Shown here: positions 36,303 to 48,830 of the stretch, one piece after another
How the letters are laid out: the number at the start of each line of letters is the position of its first letter
Position numbering within the stretch: the first letter of the stretch is position 1
From: Homalodisca vitripennis
Taxonomy: Eukaryota; Arthropoda; Insecta; Hemiptera; Cicadellidae
Assembly: GCF_021130785.1 (NCBI RefSeq)
Contig: NW_025777436.1
Location: 1-64,000, forward strand
Reading direction: 5' to 3'
Length of the DNA: 64,000 bases
Translations under genes and position numbers: made by a program
Notes under the pieces: generated by a model
Told to the model about the DNA's origin: nothing
What the model saw: the letters and a program-made list of their open reading frames with translations, nothing else
Databases searched by the model: none

Positions 36303-36580
36303 AAGTTAGGCTGGCGGAGTTTGTATGACGTCAATAACGTGTTCCTGCTACAGACCGAGCCGCCTAGAGCTAAGTTAGGCTGACGAAGTTTGTATGACGT
36401 CAATAACTTGGTCCTGCTACAGACCGAGCCGCCTAGAGCTAAGTTAGGCTGTAGAAGTTCTTATGACGTCAATAACTTGCTCCTGCTACAGACCGAGCCG
36501 CCTAGAGCTATGTTAGGCTGTCCAAATTTGTATGACGTCAATAACTTGCTAGTGCTACAGACTGAACTGCCTAGCTCGAA
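36303..36580 (+). repeat. Four tandem 69-bp repeats, each with a CRE palindrome
   Basis: The unit runs TAAGTTAGGCTG, then GTATGACGTCAATAAC, then CCTGCTACAGACCGAG, then CCGCCTAGAGC. TGACGTCA, the full CREB/ATF site, occurs at 36326, 36395, 36464 and 36533, exactly 69 bp apart. The fourth unit is the most diverged at its 3' end. A short open frame through the array is a by-product of 69 being divisible by 3. Confidence 0.95.
36326..36540. promoter_or_regulatory. Four perfect TGACGTCA (CRE) sites
   Basis: The eight-base palindrome bound by CREB/ATF bZIP factors is unchanged in all four repeats, while the DNA just upstream of it (positions 10-22 of the unit) varies. Just downstream is a GC-rich stretch with TTCAGTGA at about 36685, a fair match to the arthropod initiator TCAGT. 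A promoter role is inference. No gene start is recognised downstream. Confidence 0.4.
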
Positions 36581-36930
36581 CCGGTACTAGCGCATATCTA
36601 CGAGCCACTCTTCCCTCTCCAATGCACACGAGAGCGCTTAGTTTTATTATTGTAGTCGTTCCTTCAAGTGAAGTGCATTGTATTGTTCAGTGACGCTTGG
36701 ACTGTAGAGAAGTCTGTACTCGGTTGAGGTGCGAGAGGGGTAGGCTGTTTGTAGGAGGTGGGGGTTCGGGTTGCAGACTGTCACCTTCCCTACCCTCGCT
36801 TCACGCTCATTGGCTTTGTCTTTACAAAAAATAATGTGAGCTTACGAAAGCAAGAGCTCGTCGCATAACCCAACGCTCTGATAGGTCTTAATATATAATT
36901 AGACCACTACTTTCCTATGACTGCGAGCCG
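36581..36930. other. GC-rich segment downstream of the CRE array
   Basis: It contains an initiator-like TTCAGTGA and an imperfect inverted pair, GCGAGAGGGGTAGG at 36731-36744 with CCTACCCTCGC at 36789-36799. No open frame of note. It could be promoter or 5' UTR sequence, or part of an unknown repeat. Confidence 0.3.
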
Positions 36931-37459
36931 GATTTGCAACCTAGTAATTGTTTGCGTCGAATCCATTGCTTGTTAAAAATAACGTAAAATAGTAAATCCA
37001 TAGAGAGCTATATATTTACATATTAATCATTTAGCCATAGCCAATATACGTACAAGATTAATTTACTATACTTTTTTAATATAGTAACGTATATTATAAA
37101 CTCGCCGTAGACTCGCTGGGCCAAATTCGGGAATAAGCTGAAGAAGAGAGATTAGGAATTTATATTGGATTTAGAGATTGGGTTTTACAGGGAGTTAAGC
37201 GGATATAGGTGTATGGTTACCTATCAAAGGAAGGAGCATATGTTACCAGGTGGTAAAAGATAAGGGTATTCTTTCCTTGAGGGTATTGTGTCTGTTACGA
37301 GAATAAGTAGTTAGTAATACTTATCAGTAGATGAGGGTGGTGTATTTCATCCACGAGATTATCTGAGTGTTCCAGTGAGGTTCTGGGAGAGGGATCAATG
37401 TTACCGGGGCTTAAGATGTTCTTTTATGGAGCAGAACGGTAGTTTATGAACGCCTACCC

Positions 37460-37795
37460 CCGCAAGCGGGTGTGCATTTCCTCAATAGACTTCCATATTC
37501 AATTAAAGATTCCCCAACGTGCAAGGCATTAAAGACTCGCCTAAAACGATTCTTGGTGTCTCAAGCATTCTATAATGCGGGTGAGTTTTTGGCATTCGAC
37601 TGGGAGACCCCCCAATTAGAAGACTGTACTAAGTGGGTTTCATTGTCAATGAATGAAAGAAGCATGATTGAAAATGTGTATGTATAAATGTCTATTGTGT
37701 GTATGAATGCATGGAATTTTATAAACCCCGTATTGACGTTTGCCATATAATTTACATACTGCCGCTGCAATAAAAAATATTTCAATTTTGAATTA
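37460..37795 (+). pseudogene. LINE (Jockey/CR1-like) ORF2 C-terminus and 3' tail
   Basis: The open frame to 37687 reads FLNRLPYSIKD, then ALKTRLKRFLVSQAFYNAG and EFLAF. This is the closing motif of many Jockey/CR1-like reverse-transcriptase ORFs, where it follows the thumb. The element ends with AATAAAAAATATTTCAATTT near 37770-37790. It is 5'-truncated to a few hundred bases, as is usual for LINE copies. Confidence 0.7.
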
Positions 37796-38276
37796 AGGGT
37801 GGTCGGAGGGGACGACCATTCCCCTGTTTGCTCGTAACATCGCTACAGAGTGGCCATCCGACCGGGGTAAACCGGGAATAAGCCGGAAATGTAATGCGCC
37901 GAGGAAAAACGGGAAATAAGACTTCGTTGTAGAAAGAGGAAAATTAAAACCCGACTTTTCTGTCTAAGAGTTTAAGAAATCAAGAAATAATTTTAACAGT
38001 TTTTTGAATCACGATTTTATCAATCCCGTAAATTGTATCTTACGCTATTTGATCCGTTTAATTGTGAGTAAGGATCGATGAAGTGCGGATGATGATGAGT
38101 GTGTGGAGTGATTATCTATTTGATCGATGCCTCCACTATTTTCGATGAGTTTATCATGGTTAGACTAACCCTATGTAACCCAATGTCGAGGCGTTTCAGA
38201 GTACATGACCACAATCTAGCGAACAAGCTGTGACCTGAACCCCCGTGTTTCTTGTATTGATTACTTGGGGACAGTT

Positions 38277-38640
38277 TGATTACTCCACTGATAGTTGGCC
38301 CAACGAACCTCAAGAAGAAATGTAATTTTAACAGAAGGTCGTTGGCCCAACGACACATTTTACAAACATCCATAGATTCGATTACTCCACTGGCTCGTTA
38401 GCACAACGATCCTATTTCTTTAGTTTCTTTAAATTGTAAATATAGGGTCATTGGTACAACGAACCTGGTAGGTTTTATTTACAGGTATAGGTTCGTTGGA
38501 CCAACGGTCATTGGTGTAATTGGAATGTGAATTAATGTTTAACAATAAAATTTTAACGGGGTCGTTGGGCCAAAGAGCCTTAATGGAATGAATCCTCCGA
38601 TTTTCAAAAGAGGGTCGATTATTCCACTACCTCATTCTCC
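38277..38640. repeat. Cluster of six 15-bp dyad motifs TCGTTGGNCCAACGA
   Basis: Copies lie at 38292-38306, 38339-38353 (perfect dyad), 38395-38409, 38448-38462, 38493-38507 and 38562-38576, spaced about 45-70 bp. A second word, GATTACTCCACTG or a close form, recurs at about 38278, 38380 and 38616. No coding frame runs through the cluster. Confidence 0.85.
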
Positions 38641-38862
38641 GTCTCCTTTTAAGCCCTCTTGCAAGACAATGTTTTACTTTTTTGGCATTCCAATTAATAT
38701 GTTATTTTAGTGTTGTTCTGTAGATACTAATGTATCTAGAAAATATTTCATATATGATAAAGTAACCAGATAAATATTAAATACTAAAAATAAAGATATA
38801 CATATTAGTAGGAGTATGTACTATTTTATCAGTATTAGTATTCACAAATGTTTATATAATTT

Positions 38863-38867
<5 letters not shown>

Positions 38868-38922
<55 letters not shown>

Positions 38923-38975
38923 ATATATAAATATATATATATATATAATATATATATATATTTATATATTTATTT
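38868..38975. repeat. (TA)n microsatellite
   Basis: About 100 bp of TA with a few TTTATA interruptions. The sequence just after it (38990-39056) recurs at 41098-41164, suggesting a repeat attached to the microsatellite. Confidence 0.95.
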
Positions 38976-38989
38976 ATTATACAGTTCAG

Positions 38990-39056
38990 TATGGAGCCGA
39001 CGAATATAGTTCTCACAACTTATAGCGTTTGTTACAAAGTCCTGGAGGAATTATGT
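38990..39056 (+). repeat. Dispersed repeat, copy 1
   Basis: Shares GAGCCG.CGAATATA.TTCT, TACAAA.TCCTGGA and intervening bases with 41098-41164. Family unknown. Confidence 0.6.
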
Positions 39057-40359
39057 TGATACTATTGGGATCCTCCAAAACCCTCTGTTCTTTGCTATGA
39101 GCAATACATTCAACTTGGAGAAAAGTAGTTCCGCTTAGATCGTTCATGAACGGTTAATTCTGTACCGGAAATAATTTAAGTTCTTGTAGAAATGAAGTTT
39201 CATTCAAAATTTGAAATCCAAATATAAAATCCTTATTGACATATTTTAAAACATGATATATTCAGTGCTTTTTAATTATACATCGTTTCATATCAGTGTT
39301 CAAGTAATGAAAGTTCCTATTAAAGATATTGTATGGATTAGTGTTTCATGTTCTTGAAATGTAAAACGTTTTGATCATTTATGGTTGAATTGAGTTTGTT
39401 TACAAATGTATATATTACGCTATTTAACCGTTAATATCATGGTTGTAATAAGACCAATGTAAAAATATCCACTAACAATCAGCCAAATCCCATGCAGTGA
39501 CATGTACTATTTTGGAACTTAATTTTTCCTTATGTAGAAATCTAGCTTTATGTTTAATATCCAGTCTATATTTTGGGTCTTTTTCGATATATCTTGTGGT
39601 CGTACAAACAGACAGACAGAAAATATCTCTCCAGCCCTTCAAGTCATTTATCTAAGTATATCAACCAATGAGAACAATCAGCACGGCAGAAATAGGATGG
39701 TGGCACACCTGGAAATACGAGTGACCTAATTAGCTTACGGACTAAGTGAGTAATACTCACTACAGAAAAAATACATTGTTTTTTGTTTATGTTACAGGTG
39801 TTAAATTTTTTATTTATTTTTGTAAATAAGGTCTATATTAATAATGATACTATATTATTGATTTTTAGGGAAAGGATGTGAATGTATTATGTATTGTAGA
39901 GTGATCAGAAGTGTGGGAGTCCCAGCTAATAAAAAACCTCATCTTTTTTCCGAGCGCCCTGAGCAGTATGGCGGTTTGTATATTTAAACGAGTAGGCGCC
40001 GGCCTCTATAAAATAACAAACCTTACTCAGTTCTATCTGCGTAAGAACTTAAACGTTTTAAATCGCGATTTACTAAACTAAAGGGTCAAACAAATTTTTA
40101 AAGTTCCGCACTTTACTAATGCCAAATATTTCAATCTCTTTGTACCGAATAAAATAAATTTTGTAGTTGAAGAACAATTGTTTCATGTAACTGTATGGCT
40201 AAATTAAACAAAAGCACTTTTAATGTTATCTGTATACATTTAACATTAATTTGCCCTTATTCGGATTACTTGTTTGTAAGTTATCGGTTATCAAAGTAGC
40301 AATATGTTTGAAAAGTCCCAAAGTACGTATCCTTTATCGCAGTTATTTAAATAAAACTG

Positions 40360-40361
<2 letters not shown>

Positions 40362-40417
<56 letters not shown>

Positions 40418-40864
40418 GAATGTTTATGTGATTGTCCTTTATGGAATCGTAAACTATTTAACCGACCATTACGAAAATTTGTATGTATATGTATTTTTCC
40501 ACAGAGAAGGTTTATATATGTAGCAATACTATGCACATTGATGTAATTCGCCACCAGGCATTGCTGCAAAAGATACAAGTTTTAAAAGCGCCTGCACACT
40601 AAAAACTGCAATTACGAGACAGTTATGTATATTAAATAACCAAACACCATATTGAAGTTATGATGTATATTTGTCTTGAAGATAAATCTCTCATTGAACT
40701 TAAAGTTTGAGAGTTAGACCACTTTATAATGAATTACATGTGTATGATGGCTATAAACATAAGGCAGACTCGATCGGCACAGGAAATATAATTCACTTGA
40801 ACCAGAAGTGCACATACACGGGCAAAGCTTACGAAAAGCGTGCGAAGCCGCGGGATATAGCTAG
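40362..40864 (+). mobile_element. Short (TA)n-headed interspersed repeat
   Basis: A (TA)n tract (40362-40412) is followed by TAACCGACCATTACGAAAAT, and the segment ends with GTGCGAAGCCGCGGG and AGCTAGT at about 40838-40864. A GCGAAGCCGCGGG tail ending AGCTAGT is, from memory, a very common end of interspersed repeats in arthropod genomes. No coding capacity. Exact family not assigned. Confidence 0.55.
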
Positions 40865-41097
40865 TTTAATATAAATTGTATTTGTTTTATACGTGTAAAC
40901 GCAGAAATAAAAGATAATTGTTGCCTCATTACCGTTATTACAGTTTCAATAGTTAATTAGTGGTTAATGTGGTGTAGCCGCGATAGTTCCTGTATCTAAA
41001 TTAAATATACAGTGATTTCTGTTTGCAACTAATTACAGATTCATGTGTTTCATGTTGCGATTGATGATTTTCTACGATATTTTCTACTAATAATTCA

Positions 41098-41164
41098 CTA
41101 GAGCCGTTGAATATAATTCTGACAATCTTATACAATTTGCTACAAAACCCTGGAAACAGTGGTG
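41098..41164 (+). repeat. Dispersed repeat, copy 2
   Basis: Second copy of the 38990-39056 segment. It is not attached to a microsatellite here. Confidence 0.6.
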
Positions 41165-44100
41165 ACATCACGGTTTGTTCTACACAGACACAAATTATTT
41201 ATTGTTGTTCCGTCATATTAATTTTGATCATATAATTATGCCATTATTGATTGTGGGATAGGTGGACATCATATGGGCACACCGGTTAAAATACGAACCC
41301 AATGTTAAATGGCATTATTAATTATTTACCGAATCTATCATATTGTGTATAAACAAGAGAAGAAACAAGAAATGCTAGTATTATGTAAATTTTGTTTTAA
41401 GATAAAAAATGTATGACTGCAATATTGTATTCGAACGGATGACATATTAAATGTGCCTATCATCAAATACTTTAATGATTTCATTCATATAATATTTACA
41501 TCACTATTCATTATTTACATTTTATATAAGTGAGACATTAATAGGACCTGCCAGATCCTTCGTAAAGCCTGTCTGTCTGTCCGTATGTGCGTTAAATTTT
41601 GACAGGAAGGGCTCAGGGTATGGAAATTTGATACCAAGATTTCTCTTAAACTAAAGGAAGAAACCTAGTTTTTGTGTTTGTCCGTCAGTGTGATAACTGT
41701 TGATTGAAAAGTCATACAGCATTGAAACTGAATACATAGGTTCCTTTTCGACAAAAAAAAGTCCTAATAAATTTCGGGGTCAAAATACAGTCCGTTTGTC
41801 TATCTGTTTATCTGAGAAACCTAAAACGTTACGTGCTATCGAATCTTTTGATACTCGTTGCATTGGCGTGTATGTTGTTTAGTTTAGCGGCACAGCTCTT
41901 AGATTAATTATATGACTCTACTTAATATAATGATTAACTAAAATTATTGTACATCCTAATAAACTATTAACTTGTATATTTTTCAAATAAAGTTATTAAT
42001 TCAGTTAAGAAAGTCAATGGTGATTTGTTTGTACCTGACAAAAGAAACTACACTAAATACAGCAAAACGCAGGTACAAAAACTGTGACATTAGTTTGGGA
42101 CAAGCTGATGTATGTTTAGGATCATCATATCATCAACCACAAATGATATATTGTGGAGAAGGCATAGTGATAAATAACGAATTATCGATAAAAAGTATTG
42201 TTGTTATTGGATTTATTATGGTATGTTTTCTATCTTGTTAAAATTTCTTGCAAACCTAAACATACTAAACAATTTTTCCTGATGGTTTTGACTTATAAAC
42301 ACAGAATTTCTTTATTTATTTCTAAGTTGGTGTAACGATATAATGTATAACATTGTGTGTGTACTAAAGGATGGTTTGTTTTGCCAATAGGACAGTGTAG
42401 GTTACGATGGTTAACCCAAGATAACAGAGACAAGGCCTTCGATTGTGACTGCTAATTCGATAGGTGACTTTAGTGCTATCGTCTTTTTTCAAGAGCCCTC
42501 CTAGTGATTGTTTATTAGTCACCTATAAGCTTTTGCTACCTAGGTTAAGTTTTAGTGAGTGTCCCTTAGGCCTTTGCCTTCTAAAATGAGACGCAATTTA
42601 CATTTATAATCTCAGTAGAAGACAGTCTAAGATCCTCCGCACTTTAAAATCCACTGGAAGAATATACTATCACTGAAAAAATCAAACAGTACTTCCGTAA
42701 ACGACTTACGTAAAATCTACACAGTTTTTACTACTAGTAAGCTAAGGTTTTATTGTTATCACTTTTATTTGGTTTTAGTAAAATGAGAGTTTTGATTTTA
42801 TAATCCTCAAATATTCTAAAGTATTTAGCCGGATTGATCAATAGACGCAATAGAAACTTAAACCAATGTACACGAGTTCCCAAGGGGAGTTGTTTGTCAA
42901 GTCTCTGATTCTCGTTACATCACTATCATCCAACTAAGTTCACACTGATTCAGGTTTGTTGGTAGATAATGCTAATACGTGTTGATCCGCAGACACTCAT
43001 ATGTAACATTGTGAAACAAACATATTAATACCACTAATATTATTTTTGTTTTTTTAAGAATTATGGTTTTCATTCGAATTTCCAGAAACAGTATATGAAA
43101 GAGATTAAATCATGCCCGTTTTATTTTGAAATTCAGTTCTTTTTTTCGTAAAGAATAGTAGTATTTTAAATTTAATAATAATTGAAATGGAGTTTTAAAA
43201 ATATTTTAGATTTAGAACAATAATTTGAAACAAACTTTTGATTTGATTTCATGGAAAACTTTTTTTTGTATAATAGAAAGCAATGTTATGAAATTTTCAA
43301 AACTTTTAGTAGATCCACCTTATAGTAGAGGGAAGAAAATTTTAATTAAATAAAAAACAAATGTTCTAAAAATGAATGAAATACCAGGATGGTATGAAAT
43401 ATATTCCACCTGAAAACAGACGGTCTCCTTATAGTTTCCTGGGGTATAAGAGAGAAAATGTTCTCTTTTAAATATGTCCTCCAATATTTTTCTCTTTAGC
43501 GTTCTCGGGTTTCAAAATTTGATCAATTCATGTGTTAAACCTCTTTGGTTTCCTGCAAAAGGTTCGATCTTTTTCACCGATGTTATTAGATTATTTCCAA
43601 GCTACAAGCCAAGTCGGTACACTCAACTTTTGAATCCATTACTTTAAGAACAAACCACAATATTCAATAAGTTACTGTATGTAAAGTAACAAAGACTCCT
43701 TCGTCAATAAGATACACTATATCATTATTGAACGATTTATTATTATTTTCAGGGCAGAAAATATAATAATGTAACAAAACACTTCCAGATGATACCTGAG
43801 TAAAAGAAACAGAAAGAAAATTGATTTGTTATCATATGAAAATTTGAAAATGATAACATCTTGCTTCACGGTGATGCTATGCGGTATGCGTAGTAATAGG
43901 TACTGGAACATAATTATTTAAACATGTTTAAATATTTTTTTTTAGTTTAATATCTTAAGGTAAAAAGTGACTTATATAATCTTCTGGAATAGGCCTATTT
44001 CATATTTCTATCTGTACAAGACAATCAGCAATAATCATCTGAGTGATAACGATAAATGTGTATAACGTCAGTGACAATGTTCTGCTACTATGATTATCAG

Positions 44101-46049
44101 CACACCAGCAACAGCAGGAAATTCAGTCGCTGTCATCGATACTTGTCAGGTGTAAACAATGACGTAAGTTGATGTAAACAGTAATACATGATTGGGCTTT
44201 TGCCATGTCAAGTCGATTTATCCTACTTCATCAATTCAGCGAGAGTTAAGACATCGGAACAAACAACCCTGCCATACAATTCCATACAGAGCTACGAATC
44301 AATATGATGAACCTGTACATATATGCTATATACTTACTGAAAATTTTTATATATTTTTAAGTTCCTACACTTTTCATTATTTAACTTTTAAATCCAATAT
44401 CCAATTAACTAGTAAAATACGCTGGAAAGAATCAATTTCGTGCGGTTATTTCCTTACTATTTCAATATCAGAATAATTACCTGGGTTATGTAATCACGTT
44501 TAAGCTTTTAATACTTAAGGAAATTCATATATACCTATAATATAGTTAATTATAAGTGCTAAATTTAAAAGTTAAAACACCCAATTGAGGGCAGAATATT
44601 GTTTCATCTCCAAGAAGTTATAAATAACGATTTAGTCTCGTCCGTGAACCCGATTAACGCAAAGAGGTTCTTAACTCTTTATCTAGAAATTTAACGTCAA
44701 CACTTTATTAGTGGACTTATTAGTAGACTACTATCTGTACTTTATCACGTATTTAGCAGCTTGTAAATATGAACCTGTCATGAAATTCCTCAAACAATTA
44801 GCAACCTAACAGTTTTGTAGTACAATTATGATGAGTATTTATTAATTTATTTATTATTACTTTTTAAATTTATATATTTTTAGAGAAAAGTTACGCTGTT
44901 TCACTTGAATTTTAATTTAAATGAAATGTTTTAAGTAAACTATTTTTGATGTTGCTCTAATTCTGAAACTAAATTATTTATACCTACAAGGTTGTTACCG
45001 TATGACGAAAAAACTTTTTTAATCAATAAGAATAAAAAAAATTTAATTTTAGTTTATTTTCGAAATATCTGTGCAGGTTTTATTAGAAAGTACATTTATG
45101 TATGTCTTTTAAACTTTTTTCTGAGTAGTATGGTTTAAATGTACTGTAATCCCAAGTTAATGTTATATTGCCTTCAATTTAACATTAGAAAATTTAGAAA
45201 GGAAAATAACGTATAATTTTTCTCCACGCAATGTCTAGGCTGTGGCTGCTCTAGCCCTCGGCACTATGATATATACCTGTATTCTCCTTGTCTATACTAG
45301 TATGCACGCCATGAAAGAGGCCATCCTGTGCTATTAATTACAATTCGACTTAATTTCCACATAAAATAATAAAATATAATTCCACAATTTTCTTTCATAA
45401 GCTTCATAATTTTAGGTTCAATTTTATAATTTTAAAATATTAGAGCCGAAATTCGAGTCGTAACATATCATTAAATGTAATATCCTTTTAATATCCAACT
45501 CAAAACCCATATTTTAAATAAAAATACTCAGTAAACAATTATCTATTAGGACTTGCTTTGGAAATATATTCTATATCGGAGGAAATAAACGTGATTCCTG
45601 GTTTTCCAAAATTACTAAGATGTATATACCTATTCAGACTTTGGTTTTAAAGCTTGATGGAACAGACAATGTTGGTTTCGAGATGAGTGTATGAACTTAT
45701 GTATGAAACTTATGTGTTTGATTTGTAAACATTTGTGTATTACTGTATTAAATTTTAAAGACTATTATATGACAACTGTAAAAAACCAATCTTACTTCTG
45801 CAAAGTTTCGTGTTTTAAATGTTTATTATTTTAAAATGAAAATAAATTCACTGATGTTGTTCTGTATGGTAAATGGAGTCTAAAACAACTTGTATTTATG
45901 CTTTAACATTACGAAGTATTATAGTATGATTTATTACATAATTATTAATTTAGGCTCTCGGCATTATGAAAAATTACAGGAGTATTTAAATATACTAGTT
46001 ATATGAATTAGAGGAATGTTTCTGCTGTGGGATTCCACATAATAGATTT

Positions 46050-46050
<1 letters not shown>
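41165..46050. other. AT-rich DNA, no gene seen
   Basis: A GTCTGTCTGTCCGT run lies at about 41568-41583. Short frames (41700-41882, 41972-42241, 43717-43911, 44192-44476) have no motifs. No RNA gene was recognised. Confidence 0.5.

Positions 46051-46057
<7 letters not shown>

Positions 46058-46129
<72 letters not shown>
46058..46129. repeat. (TA)n microsatellite
   Basis: About 70 bp of uninterrupted TA. Confidence 0.97.
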
Positions 46130-46131
<2 letters not shown>

Positions 46132-47825
46132 CAGTGTCAGTGTGATCTGACATTATTTATCACACTTTGGATTTAAAACCAAAGAACGTAACATAAGTAA
46201 CATGCCAACTCAGCGCGAGGAACCCCACTGAGTCTTCCCACCTTCCCACTGTGTCTCCATCTCACTCTCTCTGTCTGAAACTGTACTTTTGATCACAACC
46301 TTTCCCTACAGATTTACGACCGTTGGATGACAAAATGAATTGTTTACCTTACTTACATTATCACATCGTAAATATTTCAAAAGTCTGTAATCCGAGCTTT
46401 AGTGAAATAATATTATAACATCAGAAATGTTCAGTAAATTGTGTTTATGTAAATGTATCAAACATAAAACTACCGCCAAATTAAAATATATTTACAAATT
46501 AATTTATTGTTAATTGTCGTGTTCACGATATCTACAGCTATAAAATAAAGTTTATTTTAACTGCAACACGGGTATAACTTATATATGTATAGAAGAAACA
46601 GACATGTCAAATTATGCAGTGAATTTTTAATTTTCTTTAATTACAATATGTAACTATAATCATATATGTTACTATTATTTATAGTATAACAAAATTCCTA
46701 ACTCTTATCCGTCGTAAATTTAAAGGTTTATTATAAATATTTTCAAGGAAGTGTTATTACATTCTTGTATTTATTACAATTAAGAGTATTGAAGATGTGA
46801 GTTCATGTTATATAAATCATGAATTTTTCTGAAACAGTGTTCAATAGTGACATCATATTGTGGGAGCTTTATTCTAAAAACTAAATGTACTAACTAACTT
46901 AGCATGTGATATTTTATTTTAGTACAGTTAATATTCTGTTGAGTACTAATGATTTTAAATGATTTTTATTAAACTTAAAATGCTAGGTTTCAACAAAAAT
47001 TCTTTATAGAGAAATTCTTCGGAATCATTTTCTTCTTTTACCTTTTATCAGTTATTCCTGACCTCATTTTACACAGATTCATACAAACATTTTGTTAATT
47101 ATATAAAAGTATATATTATTAAATGTAGCAAGTGAAAAAAATTAAAATAAATAAAGATTGATAAGACTGAATTTTATTATAAATGCTGTTTTACAATTAT
47201 ACATTACGCATACATTTTTAATGTCACACCTTACTCCAAAGTAGTTTTTACTGGTACGTACAATTAGTTTGGTTACATTCAAGAAACGTTCTCAAAAGCT
47301 CGGGCTTCCAACACTAGGCAACTGCATCTGATGCTGCAGAAATAACTCCACTGAAAACCCATATTTATAACTACTTAGTCTAGTGTTGTTTATTAGTGAC
47401 TTTTGTAATTTTCTAATTGGTTATTCAGGAATCTGCAGATTCTTATCTACATTTCAAAATAGCACCTCTTAGGAGCTATATATTTTAAAAATAAAGATTA
47501 GCTTATGATGGAAATTTCTTTATTAAACCTGCACAACTTTATAAAGCACAATAATTTATTTGCAATAAACAATCTTCTAAAACAAGATAGGCCGTTCAAT
47601 ACATGTTTAAAATTTTAATCTGTAACGTATTGTTCCTTTCACATACTTGAAACAAAACTGATTCCAAAATTGGTTATATTAAGGTATTTTATTGACGACA
47701 ACGGTAATAGAGGCCTTTCATTTGAACACAATATTAATGTTAAATTAATAATCACCCCTTATTACTTATAACATGATTCTAACTACGGTTAGTTTTACTG
47801 TAATAAGTTTTTTATGTACCTTCAA
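46130..47825. other. AT-rich DNA, no gene seen
   Basis: A short CT-rich stretch at about 46215-46285 is the only compositional break. No coding frame. Confidence 0.5.
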
Positions 47826-47829
47826 CACA

Positions 47830-48830
47830 GTGCAGTTTTAGGTAGGAATTTTACATCAAGAGGTAATTTATTAAAAAGTTTTCTATTAGCCAGAACTAGA
47901 ACTGAACTGGCATGAGTTTCAAATATATATTTGTAACCTTTTTATATATAAGTTATTATTAATAGTGTAAATTAAATATTTTAATGGTGACATTGGTATC
48001 TTATAAGTTACTTCTATAACTGTTTCGTTTCAATTAAACATTTCTAATATTTTGTAAAGTGGAAGAGGGCTCTGCTAGAAATCTCAGAAACTAATTGAAT
48101 AAATTTCAAAATACAGACCATATTTCTCCTCATATCTATACAGTACTGGGTTTGAAAATGATTGAGTTTAAACAAATTAATAATAACGTTAGCTTCATGA
48201 TGTCCTAAGTCATCTACAATTCTAAAAATTCAAATTATTTTCAATATTTAAACTTTTATAAAATGCCTGTAAGATGTCTCTCAAACACATTTCAGAAAAT
48301 AATTCTCTCGGTAGTCTTTACACTTTTATCAAATATGTATCAAAGGATCTGAAAACATTTTGATATTGTATGGTAGTAAATTGTAAACTGATTTTTTCTG
48401 TACACTTAGTGTACTTAAGGGATAAAAAAAATAATCACAAGTTCTTTCAGCTTGCTGATAAAAATACGAAAGTTATTTGTTGGTCAATATAAAACAAGAA
48501 CATAAACTCATAAAGATTAAAATCCTGTTAATTTTATACGCGTTATAATCACATAGGGACTGATTAACTGCTTCTGTAATTAATAATTGCAAAACTAGAA
48601 TGCAACTTGCTTTGGTTAAGCTTTCGTCTATCAGACACATTTATATGTATAATTCTCTTAGTAATCTTTAAAATTTGTATTAAATATTTATAAAAGGATC
48701 TTAAAACATTTGCATTTTTGTTTAGAAAATAGTTGTAAAGTTATTCATTTTGTACACTTAGAGTGCTGAAAGGATTTAAAACCATAAATCACAGAAGTTT
48801 TTTCTGTTTGTATTCTGTTTCTTTCAAATA
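47830..48830 (+). repeat. Leader-block repeat family, copy E
   Basis: Blocks seen: GTAAAGTGGAAGAGGGCTCT (about 48055), TTTTCTGTACACTTAGTG (about 48392), and AAAACTAGAATGCAACTTGC (about 48590). The second block appears again at about 48640-48800, so part of the unit is duplicated. The leader block itself is absent. Upstream homology with copy F reaches to about 47830. Confidence 0.65.

Noticed and set aside
36303..36580. CRISPR-like array
   Set aside because: Units are directly adjacent 69-bp tandem copies without unique spacers, and the context is a eukaryotic genome.
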